26,561 nucleotides of DNA from DATLYB01 sp964502525 (GTDB lineage: Bacteria > Bacteroidota > Bacteroidia > Chitinophagales > CAIOSU01), in contig CAZCXH010000057.1 of the NCBI GenBank assembly GCA_964502525.1, positions 1 to 26,561 on the forward strand, given 5' to 3'. The stretch's first letter is position 1. Every line of letters starts with the position of its first letter. The notes beneath the pieces were generated by a model. That model searched no databases. It was not told where the DNA came from and worked only from the letters and a program-made list of their open reading frames with translations. Positions 7,225-13,730 of the stretch are shown here, piece by piece. The position numbers and the translations under genes are program-made.

Positions 7225-7806
7225 ATGAAAAAATTGATGGTTATTCCCCTGCTCACCGCGCTGCTTTCAAGCGGGTGCCTGATTACCTCGTTCCATCCTT
7301 TTTACAAGCCGGGTGACATTGCTTCAAACAACCTGCTTCTTGGCGAGTGGATCAACAAAAATTCGCTGCTCACGTTCTCGCAGATGGAAGGCGCTTACTT
7401 CCTGAACTACAAGGATTGCGAAGACCCTTACAATGCGCCAAACGATTTTTCCACCTGCACCATGGCTGATTTCACGGTACATCTGATGAAACTTGGCAAT
7501 AATTTCTATATGGATTTTTTTCCCAGAAATTACATGAACACGGACAACCTTTTCATCAACCTCCATGTGAAACCCACTCATTCCCTGGCAAAGGTTTCTA
7601 TTGACAAAGACCAGATCGAGTTCCGCATGCTGAACTACAGTTGGATAACCAACCAGATTGAAAATGGCAAGGATAAACTGGGACACATCAAAATAGACGA
7701 GCTTGTCGCCCTGACTGCCACCACGCAGGAATTACAGGATTTCATCCTGAAAAATCAAAATGTGCCGGACTTTTTTGATGAGCCAATTGTCGTCAGGAGA
7801 AAATAG
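7225..7806 (+). CDS. Lipoprotein of unknown function
   Basis: A 193-residue protein whose N-terminus MKKLMVIPLLTALLSSGC is a textbook lipoprotein signal, with lipobox LSSGC and lipidation at C18. The mature part has a GEWINKNSLLTF segment and several short beta-type stretches with no recognised domain; three further cysteines (in DCEDPY and STCTM plus the lipid cysteine) are visible. No family can be named. It follows the FISUMP gene by 54 bp and could be co-expressed with it. Downstream lie repeat ends instead of a terminator. Confidence 0.72.
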   Translation: MKKLMVIPLLTALLSSGCLITSFHPFYKPGDIASNNLLLGEWINKNSLLTFSQMEGAYFLNYKDCEDPYNAPNDFSTCTMADFTVHLMKLGNNFYMDFFPRNYMNTDNLFINLHVKPTHSLAKVSIDKDQIEFRMLNYSWITNQIENGKDKLGHIKIDELVALTATTQELQDFILKNQNVPDFFDEPIVVRRK

Positions 7807-7810
7807 CTTC

Positions 7811-7835
7811 TGGGCGGTTCTAAAAATTCCACCAC
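7811..7835. repeat. Solo end of a family A element
   Basis: GGGCGGTTCTAAAAATTCC (from 7812) matches the terminal repeat of the family A element, in the orientation that normally continues into CACTTACTCCCTCTCC. Here the match ends after CACCACC. It lies five bases after the lipoprotein stop codon. The 75 bp between it and the full copy at 7911 contain nothing recognisable. Confidence 0.5.
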
Positions 7836-7910
7836 CTCCAATAATGACGAGCACGTGCCAAAGATTCTGGCTGCCAACGGTCTTGACTGGATTAATCGGA
7901 TTCTCCATAA

Positions 7911-8002
7911 AGGGCAGTTCTAAAAATTGCTCTTTTTATCGCCTCACCCCTTCCCTCTCCAGAAGGAGAGGGAGTAAGTGGTAGAATTTTTAGAACTGCT
8001 CT
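7911..8002 (+). repeat. Full-length family A palindromic element (92 bp)
   Basis: The terminal inverted repeats are AGGGCAGTTCTAAAAATT and, as complement of the right end, AGAGCAGTTCTAAAAATT (17 of 18 identical). Between them lie a TCTTTTTATCGCCTCACCCC segment and a central CCCTCTCC-AGAA-GGAGAGGG hairpin. This is the reference copy for the other pieces in the window. Flanking TAAAG on both sides could be a 5-bp target duplication, but it is low complexity. Confidence 0.72.
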
Positions 8003-8109
8003 AAAGTGAAATTGTGTTTTGCGTTTCCGCGATGGATTACATACCGGGGATGAGCTCAAAACCGGATGGAAAATGTATTTCCAGGGTATTCCGGAAGTTC
8101 CAGGGGAAA

Positions 8110-8442
8110 TTAGAGGGTCAGCATATCGTTCAGCCCGGTTTTGATTTGCGAGAGTTCTTCATCGGAAATGGAACCCCACTTTTGAAGCAATCTTTCTTGG
8201 GAGATCATTCGAATTTGGTGGGTAAGCACTTCAGATTCGGTTTTCAAACCGTTGATTTTGTTTTTTTTCAGAATGATGCATCCTTTGAAATTCTTGAGTT
8301 TGCTTGTGATGGGGCAAACGATTGATGTGGTGGAATATTGATTCATGGCATCACCACTGATGATAACTACCGGGCGTATGCCCTGTTGCTCTCTTCCCTT
8401 GGTTGGATTGAGGTTAGCAAGCCAGATTTCTTTTTGTTTCAA
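8110..8442 (-). CDS. MazF/PemK-family toxin (type II toxin-antitoxin)
   Basis: A 110-residue protein opening with KEIWLANLNPTKGREQQGIRPVVIIS, the classic PemK/MazF pattern (IW-A-LNPTKG-EQ-G-RPVVI), followed by the STTSIVCPITSK strand and TESEVLTHQIRMIS, which in the family carries catalytic and RNA-contact residues. MazF-type toxins cleave mRNA at short sequence motifs and are neutralised by a partner that blocks the RNA-binding groove. The length is normal and nothing is disrupted. The start overlaps the end of the antitoxin gene by ATGA (8442-8439), so translation is coupled. The pair lies between two inverted family A repeats. Confidence 0.9.
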   Translation of the reverse strand: MKQKEIWLANLNPTKGREQQGIRPVVIISGDAMNQYSTTSIVCPITSKLKNFKGCIILKKNKINGLKTESEVLTHQIRMISQERLLQKWGSISDEELSQIKTGLNDMLTL

Positions 8443-8681
8443 TCGTCCAGATGTTTGAGATAATCATCCAAGCCCATTTCTGCCAACGACTGATGTTCTT
8501 TGTCCTTTGCCATGCGTTTGAAAGACTGGATATATTCCTTTCGCTTTAAGTCCAAAAGCAGTTTCCGAAGCGCCTTTTCGATAAGAAATTTTTTGGTGAC
8601 ATGGAGCTTTGCGGAATATTTATCCAGATCAGACATGATTTGTTTTGGTAATTTGCTTGTATAGACTACCTGCTTGCTCAT
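8439..8681 (-). CDS. Ribbon-helix-helix-type antitoxin
   Basis: An 80-residue basic protein encoded directly upstream of the toxin. The N-terminus VVYTSKLPKQIMSDLDKYSAKLHVTKKFLIEKALRKLL has the length and alternation of a ribbon-helix-helix DNA-binding domain, and the C-terminal part (SLAEMGLDDYLKHLDD) is acidic and likely folds onto the toxin. Such antitoxins repress their own operon alone and more strongly with toxin. Consistent with this, two inverted repeats overlap the promoter just upstream. The function is assigned from operon position and general fold; the exact antitoxin subfamily is not identified. Confidence 0.8.
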   Translation of the reverse strand: MSKQVVYTSKLPKQIMSDLDKYSAKLHVTKKFLIEKALRKLLLDLKRKEYIQSFKRMAKDKEHQSLAEMGLDDYLKHLDD

Positions 8682-8688
8682 GGGTTAT

Positions 8689-8726
8689 GCGTATTTACGA
8701 AACAAAAATACGCTTTGTAAAAGCGT
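8689..8726. promoter_or_regulatory. Operator palindromes of the toxin-antitoxin operon
   Basis: Two overlapping inverted repeats lie directly upstream of the antitoxin ATG: GCGTATTT-N9-AAATACGC (8689-8713) and ACGCTTT-GTA-AAAGCGT (8710-8726). The first covers the -7 box and start point, and the second sits in the promoter spacer, as expected for autoregulation by the antitoxin. GTTATGC also occurs on both edges (8684-8690, 8726-8731 region). Confidence 0.62.
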
Positions 8727-8733
8727 TATGCAA
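8703..8733 (-). promoter_or_regulatory. Promoter of the toxin-antitoxin operon
   Basis: On the minus strand TTG (8733-8731), a 20-bp spacer and TATTTTTG (8710-8703) give an excellent Bacteroidota promoter. The predicted leader to ATG 8681 is about 15 nt. Confidence 0.62.
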
Positions 8734-8768
8734 GTAATATCCATTGGGGCGGCCGTGCGCTGTAATAA

Positions 8769-8847
8769 ACTTATCCCCTCTCCTTCTGGAATCCTTCCGG
8801 AGAGGGAAGGGGTGAGGCGATAAAAAGAGCAATTTTAGAATTGCCCT
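8769..8847 (-). repeat. Truncated, inverted copy of family A element
   Basis: Read on the minus strand, AGGGCAATTCTAAAATTGC continues into CTCTTTTTATCGCCTCACCCC and CCCTCTCC, nearly identical to the first 50 bases of the 7911 copy. It carries an 11-bp internal duplication in the central hairpin and lacks the distal terminal repeat. It lies opposite in orientation to the 7911 copy, on the other side of the toxin-antitoxin genes. Confidence 0.68.
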
Positions 8848-8858
8848 TCAATCCCTTT

Positions 8859-9557
8859 CTATAAATTCATAATCACATTCTCTTTTTCCGTCAGCCCTTT
8901 GTGCATCCATTCTTCCTTCCCGCCTTTATAGATTTTTAAAACCGGGATTTCAACCACACCAAGCTGCTTTGCCAGTTGCTTGTTTTCATCAATGTTAATG
9001 CGGATAACCTGAACCTTGCCGGAATATTCCCTGGCTATTTCATTGATCCAGGGTTCCATTTTTTTGCAGGGGCCGCACCATGGGGCATAGAAATCAATCA
9101 ATACCGTTCCCGAGGCAATCATTTTGTTAAAATCTGCCGATGAAATCTTATCAGGCTGAATTTTCCCGCCCGCCACAATGGGAAGATTACTGCCGCTCCA
9201 TGACTGAATTCCTCCTTTCAGATCATACACCTCCTTGAAGCCGCTTGCACGCATATACTCAGCGGCTGCCGCACTTCTTGCTCCGGAACGGCAGTAAACA
9301 AAATACGTTTTGCTTTTATCCAGCTTTCCGGCTTGCGCCTGAAAATCAGAATTGCGGAAATCAAGGTTCTGAGCTGCTTCAATGTAACCCTGTGCGTATT
9401 CTCCCGGAGTGCGCACATCGAGAAGTACGAAATTCTTTGTTGATTGCAGCTTGTCGTGAAATGCCTGCGCGTCAAGCAACGCGCCACCGGATTGCTGCGC
9501 GCAACCGGCTGCAATATTGAAGGTCAGGACAATTGAAAGTACGCTTGCATGTTTCAT
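8859..9557 (-). CDS. Rhodanese-thioredoxin fusion lipoprotein
   Basis: A 232-residue two-domain protein. Residues 1-19 form a lipoprotein signal ending in IAAGC (C19). Residues about 28-125 are a rhodanese domain with VLLDVRTPGEY and the active loop CRSGARS (C89, CxxGxR). Residues about 138-232 are a thioredoxin domain with WCGPC (C161, C164), EIPVLKIYKGG and the cis-proline region. It would carry persulfide chemistry and dithiol reduction on one polypeptide anchored to a membrane on the periplasmic side. It is the last gene of a six-gene minus-strand operon, four bases after the cytoplasmic thioredoxin. Both active sites look intact. Confidence 0.9.
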   Translation of the reverse strand: MKHASVLSIVLTFNIAAGCAQQSGGALLDAQAFHDKLQSTKNFVLLDVRTPGEYAQGYIEAAQNLDFRNSDFQAQAGKLDKSKTYFVYCRSGARSAAAAEYMRASGFKEVYDLKGGIQSWSGSNLPIVAGGKIQPDKISSADFNKMIASGTVLIDFYAPWCGPCKKMEPWINEIAREYSGKVQVIRINIDENKQLAKQLGVVEIPVLKIYKGGKEEWMHKGLTEKENVIMNL

Positions 9558-9561
9558 GGAA

Positions 9562-9882
9562 TTATGCGTTCAGATGTGATTCAATAATTTGCTTCAGATA
9601 AACGGCAGGCAGCACCCCGGACTGCCTCCATACGCTTGCGCCATTTTTAAACAACATGAGTGTCGGCACTCCCTGTATCTGATAAGCGGAAGCCGCTAGA
9701 GGATTTTCATCTACGTCCAGTTTCACAATCTTCGCCTTGTCTCCGATTGTTTTTTTCAATTCATCAAGGATGGGAGCCATCATTTTGCAAGGTCCGCACC
9801 ATTCGGCTGAAAAGTCAACCAGCACCAATGGTTCCGTTTTGATGATTTCGCTGAAGGTTTTCTCTTTTTTAACTGTTTCCAT
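9562..9882 (-). CDS. trxA: Thioredoxin
   Basis: A 106-residue single-domain thioredoxin without signal peptide, so cytoplasmic. The WCGPCKMMAP motif has cysteines at C29 and C32, the buried Asp region is VDFSAEW, and the GVPTLMLFKNG segment provides the cis-proline. The length and motif order are canonical. It sits between the small membrane protein (6 bp gap) and the rhodanese-thioredoxin lipoprotein (4 bp gap), which suggests that it reduces or transfers persulfide within the same sulfur-handling operon instead of, or besides, serving as the general cellular thioredoxin. Confidence 0.92.
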   Translation of the reverse strand: METVKKEKTFSEIIKTEPLVLVDFSAEWCGPCKMMAPILDELKKTIGDKAKIVKLDVDENPLAASAYQIQGVPTLMLFKNGASVWRQSGVLPAVYLKQIIESHLNA

Positions 9883-9888
9883 TTGTTG

Positions 9889-10137
9889 CTAATTTATTTC
9901 GTTAATATTTGTGTCCAATGATTTCCGGTCCTGCCGCACCTCTTTTCCCGTGCTGCAAACGCTTCCATAACATCCTGCAGCGCATCCGAAATTGAAAATC
10001 GCCATCGCAGCAAAGTATCCGCCAATAACCATGATCATCCAATGCCTTTCCACCACTGCCTGCGCCATCACGAAACCGCCAATAACGAGGTAAAGAAAGC
10101 GCTGGAATGTCCATCCTTTCAAGAATCTATCGCTCAT
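9889..10137 (-). CDS. Two-helix cysteine-rich membrane protein, DUF2892/YgaP-tail-like
   Basis: Start chosen at ATG 10137, which overlaps the preceding rhodanese stop by ATGA; a start at 10170 would extend 11 residues into the rhodanese gene. The 82 residues show two hydrophobic helices (about 14-30 and 33-50), then FGCAAGCYGSVC with cysteines C52, C56 and C61 just outside the second helix, and a charged tail. E. coli YgaP is a rhodanese fused to a two-helix DUF2892 domain. Here the same order appears as two translationally coupled genes, so a split YgaP-like arrangement is a reasonable inference. The cysteine cluster at the membrane surface is suggestive of sulfur or metal handling. Confidence 0.72.
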   Translation of the reverse strand: MSDRFLKGWTFQRFLYLVIGGFVMAQAVVERHWMIMVIGGYFAAMAIFNFGCAAGCYGSVCSTGKEVRQDRKSLDTNINEIN

Positions 10138-10454
10138 TGCTTTGAAATTTTGTTTTTCAGGCTCCTCCATCCGCCACCGTTATGCACATTTTTAAAGCCG
10201 TTTGACCGTAAGATGTTTTTCGCAGATGCGCTGCGGATGCCTGATGCGCAACAGGTGATAACCGGCTTGTCCTTCTTCAGCTTTGACAGGCTGCCGTCCA
10301 GATTTTGCAGGGGAATATTTACGGAACCGCTAATATGCCCGGAAGCAAACTCGCCCTTAGTCCGCACATCAACGATTTGCGCGCCATCCTTCAGCAGTTG
10401 GGCATAGTCCGCTGCGGGACCGAAGCCAAGCAAATTTTTAAGCGCCTGCATCAT
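10134..10454 (-). CDS. Single-domain rhodanese (sulfurtransferase)
   Basis: A 106-residue rhodanese-like domain with AQIVDVRTKGEFASGHISGSVNIPL and active loop CCASGIRS, where the catalytic CxxGxR cysteine is C69, preceded by C68. It has no signal peptide. It binds sulfane sulfur as a cysteine persulfide and passes it to acceptors such as cyanide, thiols or thioredoxin. It is encoded two bases after another rhodanese and overlaps the membrane protein by four bases. The N-terminal LKNLLGFGPAADYAQLLKDG is the standard Bacteroidota form of this small rhodanese. Confidence 0.9.
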   Translation of the reverse strand: MMQALKNLLGFGPAADYAQLLKDGAQIVDVRTKGEFASGHISGSVNIPLQNLDGSLSKLKKDKPVITCCASGIRSASAKNILRSNGFKNVHNGGGWRSLKNKISKQ

Positions 10455-10456
10455 GT

Positions 10457-10738
10457 TTAATCACATTTGCAATAATTCACTTCCATCCAGCTTCCGGCAT
10501 TGTAAACATTCTCAAATCCAAGCTGCCGGAGCAACTGAGCCGCCATCCCGCTCCGGTTGCCCGAGGCGCAACACAAAACGATGCTGCCTTTCATCCGCCT
10601 GAATTCATCAACCCTGCTTTGAATCTCCTGCAACGGAATGTTGACAGACCCCGCTGCATTTCCACCCATGAATTCCCTGCGCGTCCGCACGTCAACGATG
10701 ATAGTATCGGTGTTTTTGATTAGTTGCTCAATGTTCAT
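10457..10738 (-). CDS. Single-domain rhodanese with C-terminal CxC
   Basis: A 93-residue rhodanese with TIIVDVRTRREFMGGNAAGSVNIPL and active loop CCASGNRS (catalytic C57, preceded by C56). It ends in NYCKCD, adding a C90-x-C92 pair absent from its neighbour. The extra pair could accept persulfide or bind metal. It is probably a paralogue of the adjacent downstream rhodanese; both share SVNIPL and CCASG. It lies one base after the DUF6132-like gene. Confidence 0.88.
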   Translation of the reverse strand: MNIEQLIKNTDTIIVDVRTRREFMGGNAAGSVNIPLQEIQSRVDEFRRMKGSIVLCCASGNRSGMAAQLLRQLGFENVYNAGSWMEVNYCKCD

Positions 10739-10739
10739 G

Positions 10740-10943
10740 TTATTGAGTGTTTATTTTTTCCCTTTTGAAATTGCCGGTCAGCACCGCACCCATCAAGGCT
10801 CCGTACAGCGTGCTGTTAAGCGGCTTTGAAGTGATGGCGCAACTCCCGCTGGCGCAGCCTATGAAATGATAATAAAGATACCCTGCCATAGCTCCGGCAA
10901 TAATCCCAATCAGCGTTAGCTTGTATTTATTGATAACCCCCAT
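10740..10943 (-). CDS. DUF6132-like small membrane protein
   Basis: 67 residues with a hydrophobic helix (about 9-28), the signature YYHFIGCASGSCAITSKP and a second helix STLYGALMGAVL. The GC-SG-C-ITS pattern (C30, C35) and the flanking glycine-rich helices match, from memory, the DUF6132 family, which often occurs next to rhodaneses and thioredoxins in Bacteroidota. The function is unknown; a membrane partner in sulfur transfer is suggested by context. It is the first gene of the operon, so its upstream region should contain the promoter. Confidence 0.75.
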   Translation of the reverse strand: MGVINKYKLTLIGIIAGAMAGYLYYHFIGCASGSCAITSKPLNSTLYGALMGAVLTGNFKREKINTQ

Positions 10944-11007
10944 TCATTCAAAATCTTAAAATTTCATTTTCGCAATGCAAGTTTAGCGCTGTGAAATGCG
11001 GCAATCG

Positions 11008-11021
11008 GTGACAAAAGTTAC
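11008..11021. promoter_or_regulatory. Possible Crp/Fnr-type half-site pair upstream of the sulfur operon
   Basis: GTGAC-AAAA-GTTAC is an inverted repeat with a 4-bp spacer and one mismatch, 65 bp upstream of the first operon gene. The N4 spacing resembles Crp/Fnr-family operators. No regulator gene is adjacent, and the -7 box of this operon is not clear, so the call is tentative. Confidence 0.3.
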
Positions 11022-11164
11022 AATTTGGTGCAAGACAACCGACAGAGTTGCCCGTGCTGCCAATGAAGCATCATCCCGGCAAAAGTTAGTTTTTGACAGA
11101 ACTCCTATAACTTAGCGGCTTCCAAAAATCAGGGAAACAGTATAAAAACAATTACAGAATAAGT

Positions 11165-12598
11165 ATGAAGAGAACTAAAATCAAAGAGGTTCTGGCTAAA
11201 GAGCCGGGAGGATCGGTTTGCGTGAAAGGCTGGGTAAAAGCCTTCCGCTCTAACAGGTTTATTGAACTGAATGACGGCTCGAGTCTTGCCAACTTGCAGA
11301 TAGTGGTTGACTTTGAAAAATTTCCGGAAGATGTAATTAAAAATGTAACCGTGGCATCGGCCATATCTGTCACCGGTGAGTTAATTGCATCGCAGGGCAA
11401 GGGGCAAAAAGTGGAGGTTGCAGCAAAGGAGATTGCCATCATCGGCAAGGCAGATCCCGAAGAGATCATGAGCACCATCCTGCAGCCGAAGCGCCACAGC
11501 CTTGAAGTGATAAGGGAGCAGGCGCACCTGCGGTTCAGAACCAAAACTTTCGGAGCGATTTTCAGGATTCGCCATGCCCTCGCCTTTTCCATCCACAAAT
11601 ATTTCAACGACAACGGATATTTCTACCTTCACTCCCCAATCATCACCGGCTCTGACGCTGAAGGCGCTGGCGAGATGTTCCGCGTCACCACGCTCCCTCC
11701 AATCAACCCACCGATGGCGGACGGGCAGGTGAACTTCAAGGAAGATTTTTTCGGGAAAGAGACCAATCTCACCGTATCAGGGCAGTTGGAGGCTGAACTG
11801 GGCGCGCTGGCATTATCGCAGGTCTATACATTCGGTCCCACCTTCCGGGCGGAAAATTCCAACACGTCCCGCCATTTAGCCGAGTTCTGGATGATTGAGC
11901 CGGAGGTTGCCTTTTTCGAGCTGGTGGACGATATGGAGATGGCTGAGGATTTTTTAAAATATCTTATCAACTACCTCCTTGAGAACAGCATGGAAGACCT
12001 GATCTTTCTTGAAGAAAGGGAAAAGGGCGAAGAGAAAAACCTGCCCCAGCATGAACGCAACGAGATGAGCTTGCTGCAGCGGCTGCGTTTCGTGGTTGAC
12101 AATAAATTCGAGAGAATCACCTACACGGAGGCGATTGATATTCTACTCAATTCCAATCATTACAAAAAGAAAAAATTTGAATATCCGGTTGCATGGGGAA
12201 CCGATCTCGCCAGCGAGCATGAACGGTATCTTGTTGAAAAGCATTTCAAAAAACCGGTGATTCTCTACAATTACCCGAAAGAGATCAAAGCGTTTTACAT
12301 GCGCAACAATGATGACGGGAAAACGGTTGCCGCAATGGATATTTTGTTTCCGGGCATCGGTGAGATAATCGGAGGTTCGCAGCGCGAAGAGCGCTATGAC
12401 GAGCTGAAGAAAAAGATCAAGGATTTCAATATCCCGGAAGAGAGCGTCTGGTGGTACCTTGATACGCGCAGGTTTGGCACCGTGCCCCATGCCGGCTTCG
12501 GCTTGGGCTTCGAAAGGATGATGATGTTCGTGACCGGCATGACCAATATCCGGGATGTCATCCCGTTTCCACGAACGCCCAAGAACGCAGAGTTTTAA
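11165..12598 (+). CDS. asnS: Asparaginyl-tRNA synthetase
   Basis: A 477-residue class II aminoacyl-tRNA synthetase. An N-terminal OB-fold anticodon-binding domain (about 17-95; VCVKGWVKAFRSNRFIELNDGS) is followed by the catalytic domain: FGPTFRAENSNTSRHLAEFWMIEPE is motif 2 (about 223-248) and GFGLGFERMMMFVTGMTNIRDVIPFPR is motif 3 near the C-terminus. The FWMIEPE wording and the insert around 178-198 (with FFGKETNL after it) are typical of Bacteroidota AsnS and separate it from AspS. It charges tRNA-Asn with asparagine in the cytoplasm. It is followed by an intrinsic terminator and is probably monocistronic. Confidence 0.97.
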   Translation: MKRTKIKEVLAKEPGGSVCVKGWVKAFRSNRFIELNDGSSLANLQIVVDFEKFPEDVIKNVTVASAISVTGELIASQGKGQKVEVAAKEIAIIGKADPEEIMSTILQPKRHSLEVIREQAHLRFRTKTFGAIFRIRHALAFSIHKYFNDNGYFYLHSPIITGSDAEGAGEMFRVTTLPPINPPMADGQVNFKEDFFGKETNLTVSGQLEAELGALALSQVYTFGPTFRAENSNTSRHLAEFWMIEPEVAFFELVDDMEMAEDFLKYLINYLLENSMEDLIFLEEREKGEEKNLPQHERNEMSLLQRLRFVVDNKFERITYTEAIDILLNSNHYKKKKFEYPVAWGTDLASEHERYLVEKHFKKPVILYNYPKEIKAFYMRNNDDGKTVAAMDILFPGIGEIIGGSQREERYDELKKKIKDFNIPEESVWWYLDTRRFGTVPHAGFGLGFERMMMFVTGMTNIRDVIPFPRTPKNAEF

Positions 12599-12644
12599 CG
12601 AATGTCCTCCGCATCTGCTACCTGACAACGAAACGTGAGTAACT

Positions 12645-12670
12645 AACAGCAGGCATAGTGGCTGTTTTTT
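12645..12670 (+). terminator. Intrinsic terminator after asnS
   Basis: AACAGC (12645-12650), a 10-base loop and GCTGTT (12661-12666) form a perfect 6-bp stem running straight into a T tract, 46 bp after the asnS stop. Confidence 0.55.
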
Positions 12671-12726
12671 CCTACTTTTATTTCCATTCAGAATAAAATA
12701 TTAAAGTGCGTTTAAAACAAATTATT

Positions 12727-13602
12727 ATGAAACATTCTTTAAAATTTGCGATGATCGCGTGCGTGTGCATAACGATGTCATCGTGCAACAAGAAACAAAT
12801 TGAAATTCTGCAAACCGATTTGAGCAACAGCCAGAATGAGGCGAGCAAGCTCAAATCTGATCTCAGCAATTGTCAAAGCGACCTCCGCCTCAGCCAGCAG
12901 CAGGCGCAGAGCCTGAAGGATCAGCTTGACGACTGCAAAGCGCAGCGCGATAAGCAGCTTACTCAGGTTGGTGACTTGACAGTGCTGTCGCAGTCCGCTA
13001 ACGAAAATATCAACCAAACCCTCAAGCAGTTGGAGAGCAAGGATAAATACATTCAACTGCTGCAAGCTGCACGGACGAAAGCTGATTCAATCAATCTCGC
13101 TTTGGCGGTGAATTTGAAAAGCGTGCTGAAGGAAGGCATTGACGACCAGGATGTAGAGATTAAGGTGGATAAAACCGTTGTGTTCATCAACCTTTCGGAC
13201 AAAATGTTATTCAAAACCGGTAGCCACAAGTTGACCGACCGAGCGAAAGAAGTACTCGGCAAAATCGCGCAGATCATTCAAAGCCGCGAGGGAATCGAGG
13301 TGATGGTGGAAGGTTATACCGACAACGTTCCGATTAAAACCGATTGCATTGACGACAACTGGGATTTGAGCGTGAAACGCTCCACATCGGTTATCAGGGT
13401 GTTGCAGGAGGATTATAAGGTTGACCCGAATAAATTGATTGCAGCCGGTCGCGGTGAATACAATGTGCTTGCTTCCAATGAAACGGCTGAAGGAAGATCC
13501 GCCAACCGCAGAACGCGCATCATCATATTACCGAAGCTCGATCAGTTTTATGATCTTCTGAATCCAAGCAATGCCCCGACAGTGGAAGAGAAAAAAAATT
13601 AA
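12727..13602 (+). CDS. OmpA-family peptidoglycan-binding lipoprotein with coiled coil
   Basis: Start set at ATG 12727 (an upstream GTG at 12706 only adds seven residues before the signal). The 291 residues begin with a lipoprotein signal ending TMSSC (C20). Residues about 22-115 are a Gln/Asp/Lys-rich coiled coil with repeated LSNCQSDL/SNSQNEA units. The C-terminal OmpA domain spans about 150-275: MLFKTGSHKLTDRA, VEGYTDNVPIK (the ligand-binding Asp), DLSVKRSTSVIRVLQ and GRSANRRTRI (the ligand-binding Arg). It would tether the outer membrane to peptidoglycan through diaminopimelate. A short promoter-hairpin-terminator unit begins just after its stop codon. Confidence 0.88.
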   Translation: MKHSLKFAMIACVCITMSSCNKKQIEILQTDLSNSQNEASKLKSDLSNCQSDLRLSQQQAQSLKDQLDDCKAQRDKQLTQVGDLTVLSQSANENINQTLKQLESKDKYIQLLQAARTKADSINLALAVNLKSVLKEGIDDQDVEIKVDKTVVFINLSDKMLFKTGSHKLTDRAKEVLGKIAQIIQSREGIEVMVEGYTDNVPIKTDCIDDNWDLSVKRSTSVIRVLQEDYKVDPNKLIAAGRGEYNVLASNETAEGRSANRRTRIIILPKLDQFYDLLNPSNAPTVEEKKN

Positions 13603-13615
13603 ATTCCCTCGATGG

Positions 13616-13647
13616 TTTGCCATTTCAAAAATCATTAGTTACTTTTG
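13616..13647 (+). promoter_or_regulatory. Strong promoter downstream of the OmpA-family gene
   Basis: TTTG (13616-13619), a 20-bp spacer and TACTTTTG (13640-13647) match both consensus boxes of Bacteroidota promoters exactly. It lies 13 bp after the ompA-like stop codon and about 180 bp before the next coding start. Confidence 0.7.
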
Positions 13648-13652
13648 CCTTA

Positions 13653-13730
13653 ACAACAATAGCCGGATCCCATCCGGCACAATAACAACGCGAAAGCCGC
13701 ATTTGCTCACGCAGGTGCGGCTTTCGTATT
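13653..13730 (+). ncRNA. Candidate small RNA of about 75 nt, unknown family
   Basis: Transcription from the 13616 promoter should start near 13653. The transcript would contain a perfect hairpin GCCGGAT-CCC-ATCCGGC (13662-13678) flanked by unpaired AACAACAATA and ACAATAACAACG linkers, and would end at an 11-bp perfect hairpin CGAAAGCCGCA/TGCGGCTTTCG (13691-13726). There is no start codon with a meaningful frame and it is not a tRNA. It could instead be the leader of the barrel gene at 13829, ending by attenuation. Both ends are predicted by pattern only. Confidence 0.5.
13691..13726 (+). terminator. Terminator hairpin of the candidate small RNA
   Basis: CGAAAGCCGCA (13691-13701) and TGCGGCTTTCG (13716-13726) are perfect 11-bp arms around a 14-base loop. 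The trailing sequence TATTTAGG is only moderately T-rich. The ompA-like transcript would also stop here. Confidence 0.6.

Noticed and set aside
7836..7910. The spacer between two family A pieces reads on the minus strand as a plausible peptide (WHVLVIIGGGG-like)
   Set aside because: Only about 25 codons, with no start, no family match I can name and no continuation beyond the repeats. It may be a gene remnant, but the sequence does not support a call.
7908..8006. TAAAG on both sides of the full family A element as a 5-bp target duplication
   Set aside because: Five low-complexity bases can match by chance, and the other family A copies show no matching duplication at their ends.
8110..8681. 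A defence island built around the toxin-antitoxin pair
   Set aside because: The neighbours are a lipoprotein, a FISUMP protein and the sulfur operon. No nuclease, methylase, helicase or phage gene accompanies the pair, so only a stand-alone type II module is supported.
11093..11115. TTGACA followed by TATAAC / TAACTTAG upstream of asnS as a promoter
   Set aside because: The spacer is far too short for either an E. coli-like or a Bacteroidota promoter, and the -7 box has a mismatch. The real asnS promoter was not located.
13653..13730. tRNA or known structured RNA at the small RNA candidate
   Set aside because: There is no cloverleaf, no T-loop GTTCRA sequence and no CCA end, and it does not match 6S, tmRNA or RNase P features that I can recognise.
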